From positions 1-64,000 of the forward strand of contig QZCP01000092.1 in NCBI GenBank assembly GCA_003956705.1: a stretch of 64,000 bases of DNA, in the 5' to 3' direction. The DNA is from Brevipalpus yothersi. Taxonomy: Eukaryota; Arthropoda; Arachnida; Trombidiformes; Tenuipalpidae. The position numbers and the translations under genes are program-made. Shown piece by piece: positions 59,205 to 64,000 of this stretch. The first letter of the stretch is position 1, and each line of letters begins with the position of its first letter. The notes beneath the pieces were generated by a model. The model saw only the letters and a list, made by a program, of their open reading frames with translations. It searched no databases and was not told the DNA's origin.

Positions 59205-60085
59205 TCAGAAAATTGAACATTTATTCTTCTTGATTCTTGGATTTTTGTTATCCTCACTGTGATTCTTAAAACTTGTCACTTTACGTTTATAGATATTTTT
59301 CATTAGATGATAAAAAATCATATCAACATTCATGCGTGTCTTAGCACTTGTCTCAATGTATGGAACATTCCAAGAATCGGCAAGATTTTGAGCTTCCATT
59401 TTACTCACAACACGCTTTTCCTCAAGATCAGCTTTATTTCCCACCAAAAGGAAAGGTATATTATTATCATCACCTGGAAACGATAGAAACAAAGTTAACA
59501 AACAATCAATTGAGACACTAAAAAGGTAAATTCAGAATAAAAACCTGATACATGTCATCACACCAAAGTGAATCTCATAACGAAAATAATCGTTTCCTAT
59601 TTTCATCTTAATTTTATGGATTGATGCCAGAGTTTAAGCATTTAGGATTCCAATTCAATCTACTCTAACTAATATATAATGTCTTTCTCTTCAAGCCTTC
59701 TCTTGGATCCAAAATAACCAATTTCTCCAATTTTTCAGTCCGAAAATGGACGCAAATGGCGCCTTTGCTTCTCTCTCTCTTCTTCAAAATAATGTATGTT
59801 ATATTGTATATAACAAAACCATGACTATAAAACAAGTAGTAATGAAAAATTACCTTTGACTCTCAGAATTTGTTCTCGAAACTCTTTTGTGGCCATAAAA
59901 CTTTCCATCTCAGTGATAGAGAATGTACACAAAAAACCTTCTCCACTTCTAAAATAATTATCTCGTATGGCAGCATAATCTTCTTGTCCAGCAGTGTCCA
60001 GTATGTCCACCATTACTTCTTCCTGGTCAACGGTGGTCGTTTTACGATATGAATCCGCTTTTGTAGGCTCATAATTTTCGACAAA
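59205..60085 (-). CDS. Ral: Ral small GTPase, 3' part (first exons outside window)
   Basis: Ras-family switch that recruits exocyst and RalBP1-type effectors at membranes. Exons 59854-60085 and 59205-59473 join in phase 1. The first begins in the effector region (FVENYEPTKADSYRK, the Ral-specific switch I) and includes DTAGQEDYAAIRDNYFRSGE. The second holds NKAD for guanine specificity, ETSAK, a basic hypervariable tail and the CAAX box CSIF. The catalytic Gln of switch II is present. The P-loop (GxxxxGKS) exon is not visible up to 64000, so it must lie further upstream. The final Phe differs from the Leu of mammalian RalA/B and may alter the prenyl group chosen. Confidence 0.93.
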
Positions 60086-63000
60086 CTAGGTTAAAGAGAG
60101 GAAGAGGGAAAGAAAACAATGTCAGGAATTAGATAATCGTATTATTTTCAATGAAATATGTACAGATAATAGTGCATGAAATCAATATTCTGTTGGATTT
60201 TTTGATGATGATCACAACTTTGTTACACTCAAAATCGGTATATTATTGATGATCTCTATTTGAAATGGTTCAAACAGAAAATTGATACAAAAGCTATCAA
60301 AGTTTTAGCTTCGACTAGCACTTCATTGTACCATAGTCTACAGTCCATCTAGTAGCTCATTTTGATACTTGTATTCGATTTCACACGTGCAATTCATGAT
60401 GATTTGCGATTGAACTCTTCTTCTGTTTGATTAACCCGGCTCATTTCCAGATGAGCAATGGTTAACAAGCTAAACCATAGAAAGATTCTGGAACCATATT
60501 TAGATACAATGGAATGAATCATCTATGAAAATTGTGTGTAAACTAGCAATAAGTTCACAACATCCACGTGAATCCACGATCCACGTATTGAGGGGAGTTT
60601 GTGAGGCAGAAACTACTGAATTTGATCGTTAATCACGAAAAAGTCTCATGTTAACAACTTATGAATCAACAACTATGAATCCAGTCAGAAGCCTGAGCGT
60701 AAATTCATATGAACTGAGCAATTTTCTTTACTGATTTTACGGCTTCCTCGCTTCAGCTATTCTGTTTGGATATTCACATTTGAACCTGGTAGAAAATACA
60801 GATGAAAATGGTTCCTTTCTCTGAAGTTGCAATCCACAAGTATCGGGATCATGAGCATCTGATTTCAACCTCAGAATTATGGTCATTGAGCATCAGATAC
60901 ATCATCAGATGAATGAGCGAGTGAGAAAGAAAGAAAGATAGAGAGAAAAAGAGAGATTGCCGATAAATTCATAATTATGGCTCAATCCCAGAGGTAATGT
61001 GTATCATTGGGAATGGGAATGGCTCAGTATGCCTAACTATTAGGATAATGCCAAGAAGGAATGTTAGCTACTGGGATCATGGGTAACCACTCATTATATT
61101 CGATTTTCAGGCAAAAAAGGACAGAATAACCAGATATTTTGAAGAAAAACTCCCTCTTTTATTGACTAAATGATACACTTTTGCATCAAATGGTAAACAG
61201 TAATAGCCACATACAACGAAAATCGATGAATAACGAGGTGAGCTGAAACTTTTCATTTCCAAAATCATCTCTGCATGTGCACCATGTAAGTCCGAATCAG
61301 AGTTGCGAAAGTTTTTCATTGATTATAACTTTGAAATATGACCGTGCATGGCCAGACTTCATCTCTGGAAACTTATCGCCTGGCAAGTTTTTTTCTTCCT
61401 TCTGATTCTCGATAGAGATGAGAATAATAATGAGAGAATAATCTAAGAGATCATCATGACTGTAACTCAAAGCATAATGATCAGTAACATTGCATTGAGG
61501 TTTGCTCTTAAAATCTAAATGTATTCCAGCAACTGGCCATTTTTATTGAGAAAAAATCAACCTTCATTTAAATTAGTGTAACGATCACCTGAAACGCCTC
61601 TCGATTACAAGTCGTTAATTTTGAAGCTATAAAACTTTGTTTCGAAAAAAGTTAATCGAAAATCAAATTGGATACACCTTGCATGAGGAGAAAAAAATTT
61701 GGGCTAAGACTACAAGAATTTCGTTCAATAGCTAACGACAGATGATGATAGAGAGAGTGAGAGAAGGACTTTCCTTCCATCAAAATATGCAGACATGTAT
61801 CAAGATTATTGAACAAAAGAAAAACATAACTTTTCCCATTTGCTAGGGATTCCAATACAGACAAACCTCTCAGATAAAATTCTTTCTTTGATGCTCAGAA
61901 TCACTATCAATGATCACGCTTTGGTTACTTCCATCATCAATCACTTATCGACCCAATAGTGATGCAAAAAAAGCGAATGTTCAAAAAGCAATGAAAACGA
62001 TTTAACATTCCACCCTGGTCAGTTGGACGAAGTATGCAGGAATAGTATGTATGTATGTATGTATGTATTCAATCATTAATGGAAATAAATCAATAATATA
62101 AACAAAAGAAAATGATCACTTTGATAACATATTATTCATAAAACTGAAGCATTCGATTGAAATTTGATGAAAGCATTCACACCAAAACCCTATTCAATGA
62201 TATCAACACGATTCTTTCCATCAAAAATAAATTTTGATGATCAAAGATTAATTGTAACTCACACCGAACGCTGGGCTCTATCATTAATCCAATTGAATTT
62301 TAATCTGATCAACAAAAAAAATTCGAGCCATTAAGGACATGTAAGATCCGATCATCATCATCATGGGAGCTGGCAAACTTATCACATTTTTCAAATTACT
62401 AATTTTTTTAACTTGAAATTGAAGTAACAAATACAAATTATCGATGAAGGAGGTATGCATGCTAGATGACTTAAATATTCAATTGAATTCCATAAATAAA
62501 TCATTTGAAAGGTGCTACGTACAAATCGTATTTCATTTCTTAGTGCAAGCAGCAATGATTGAGTATAGTTCATAGTAATCATACTCTCTAGATTTGACTA
62601 TAATGAATGACAATTCAAATTCATTTCATTTCTACAATCAATGGAAACATTCGTTACGAAGCTCGCATCAATTGATGCTGACAAAGAAAGATAGAAACTA
62701 TGGAAACTTACACTTGAAGAATATACACTTCCTAAAAATGAAACCAAAAGTTGCCTTGAATCGAATTTTGAAATTTTGAAATCTAAAATCATTGAAGCAT
62801 TGCCTACTCAAATGAAATGGCCTACCAAATTATCTTCATTTCGAATGATTTACTGATCATTTCATCAATTCCTCTTCAAATTAGCACCATAAAAATCTGT
62901 ACTAAAAATTATCGAATGCTTTCTGGTGCTTTAAAGGGTGAAAAAAAATTGTGTGCAAGATTCCATCTTCTGTCGACTCATTACTTGGTGTAGAAAGAAA

Positions 63001-64000
63001 GAGAAGCAATTTTCCGAAGCAATTAACATCCATCGGCAAGAGTACCCTAACACAAAGGTCAAATGAAAGTGGAAATTATCACATCAAAATGGGTTTTCAG
63101 AGAAATTATTTGGCACTCTATCTGAGATTTTTAAGCCTTTCAGTGTCAAAAAATGTGACATGAAAATTGGAAAAAAAGAATTCCAAGACTATATACACTA
63201 TACACCAAAATTCAGAGAAGTGAAACTGAAAGATGATAGTACAAAAATTGCTTTTACGGAAAGGATGAAACACATTATCGGTCTACTGATTTTTGTTCCA
63301 CCATTCCAACTCATTTTACGGAAAAATCTCTTTCTCAAACTTCAATGATCTTACTGATGATTATCAGTTTGATGGAGTGAAAGTTGATGGAAAAAATTTT
63401 GGACCTAAGCAAAGTTCTTGTGTGTGTGAGGACACATCAGAAAACGGTAAAAGTGGATGTATGTGAACTATTTTATCAGATAATTTTGGATTATTTTCAT
63501 ATCACACTTTTTTTTATAGCTAGAATGATGAGAGAATTATAGCCATTTTTTGGTAGATTATTTCAATCTATGACCCAGAAAAAAATTGATCAGCTCGATA
63601 TATTGGAATGATTATTTATGATAGATCTTCAGTGTTTGCAAAACATGTACCTATCGTAAGTGTGTATATGGCCTAGAATGACACACATTAAAGCAGTTCA
63701 CATTTTTTCGCTTACCGAATGTGACAATCGTCACTATAATCAAAGGAATACATTCGAATCAAGTTTTGGGTCTGATGAATAAGAACTAATCTCATGCTTG
63801 GAATCTCGATCATATCATATCGATATACGAGATAGATTCTAAATTAGGATACACCGATTCGCATAAACAAGAGACAATCTTGACAATAATAGTAGTTACG
63901 CTGAAATATCTATATACTTGTCTTCCTCTCGTAATGAGCAATCGTTCATTCATGCAAGCAGATGGCATTGATATGGTTTCGAGAAGATAATTTTATCATC
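60086..64000. other. probable Ral intron / upstream region, no gene recognised
   Basis: Nearly 4 kb without a supportable gene. A (GTAT)n run is at about 62044-62067. Plus frames at 62951-63163 and 63160-63348 overlap and look slightly protein-like (GKKEFQDYIHYTPKFREVKL), possibly a relic, but no family is recognised. Confidence 0.45.

Overview
The window is nuclear DNA from an animal, most likely an arthropod and plausibly a mite. It is AT-rich and full of (GA)n/(CT)n microsatellites. Genes are split by short GT-AG introns of about 60-160 nt (a few longer). The recognisable proteins are metazoan: SETDB1-type histone methyltransferase, extended-Tudor protein, ARMT1/DUF89, type-2 cystatin, GMC oxidoreductase, eukaryotic double-length phosphofructokinase, valyl-tRNA synthetase, voltage-sensing phosphatase and Ral GTPase. 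The mite assignment is inference only.

Layout. (1) 1-16.4 kb: a gene-poor microsatellite region. I can support only one candidate first coding exon there (7058-7171). (2) 16.4-31 kb: a mobile-element and pseudogene belt. It holds a SETDB1-like gene with a 605-bp TA-flanked inverted-repeat element inside its coding sequence, a decayed POLD1 fragment, a second 202-bp MITE with a diverged relative, a partial Tudor-domain gene, an ARMT1-like gene lacking its N-terminal region, and an F-box-type gene with three in-frame stops. (3) 32-44 kb: well-formed genes: secreted cystatin, a GMC-family protein that has lost its catalytic histidine, PFK (7 exons, reconstructed completely, 777 aa) and a mitochondrial-size ValRS (about 1028 aa). 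(4) 44-58.5 kb: three intronless paralogues of an unrecognised single-pass membrane protein, one on + and two on -, sharing promoter elements at fixed distances. Between them lie a secreted lysine-rich protein with a TATA box and a complete voltage-sensing phosphatase gene (5 exons, 661 aa). (5) 59.2-64 kb: the last two exons of a Ral GTPase on the minus strand. Its P-loop exon lies beyond the window, so 60.1-64 kb is probably intron or upstream sequence.

Exon joins were chosen by splice signals and reading-frame phase. For PFK, ValRS, VSP, GMC, cystatin, ARMT1 and Ral the summed exon lengths are multiples of three. There is no operon-like organisation. The genes act in unrelated processes: chromatin and piRNA-type silencing, glycolysis, translation, phosphoinositide and Ras-family signalling, and protease inhibition. 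The best candidates for undescribed biology are the three-member membrane-protein family with its shared upstream elements and the possible MITE-derived intron in the SETDB1-like gene.
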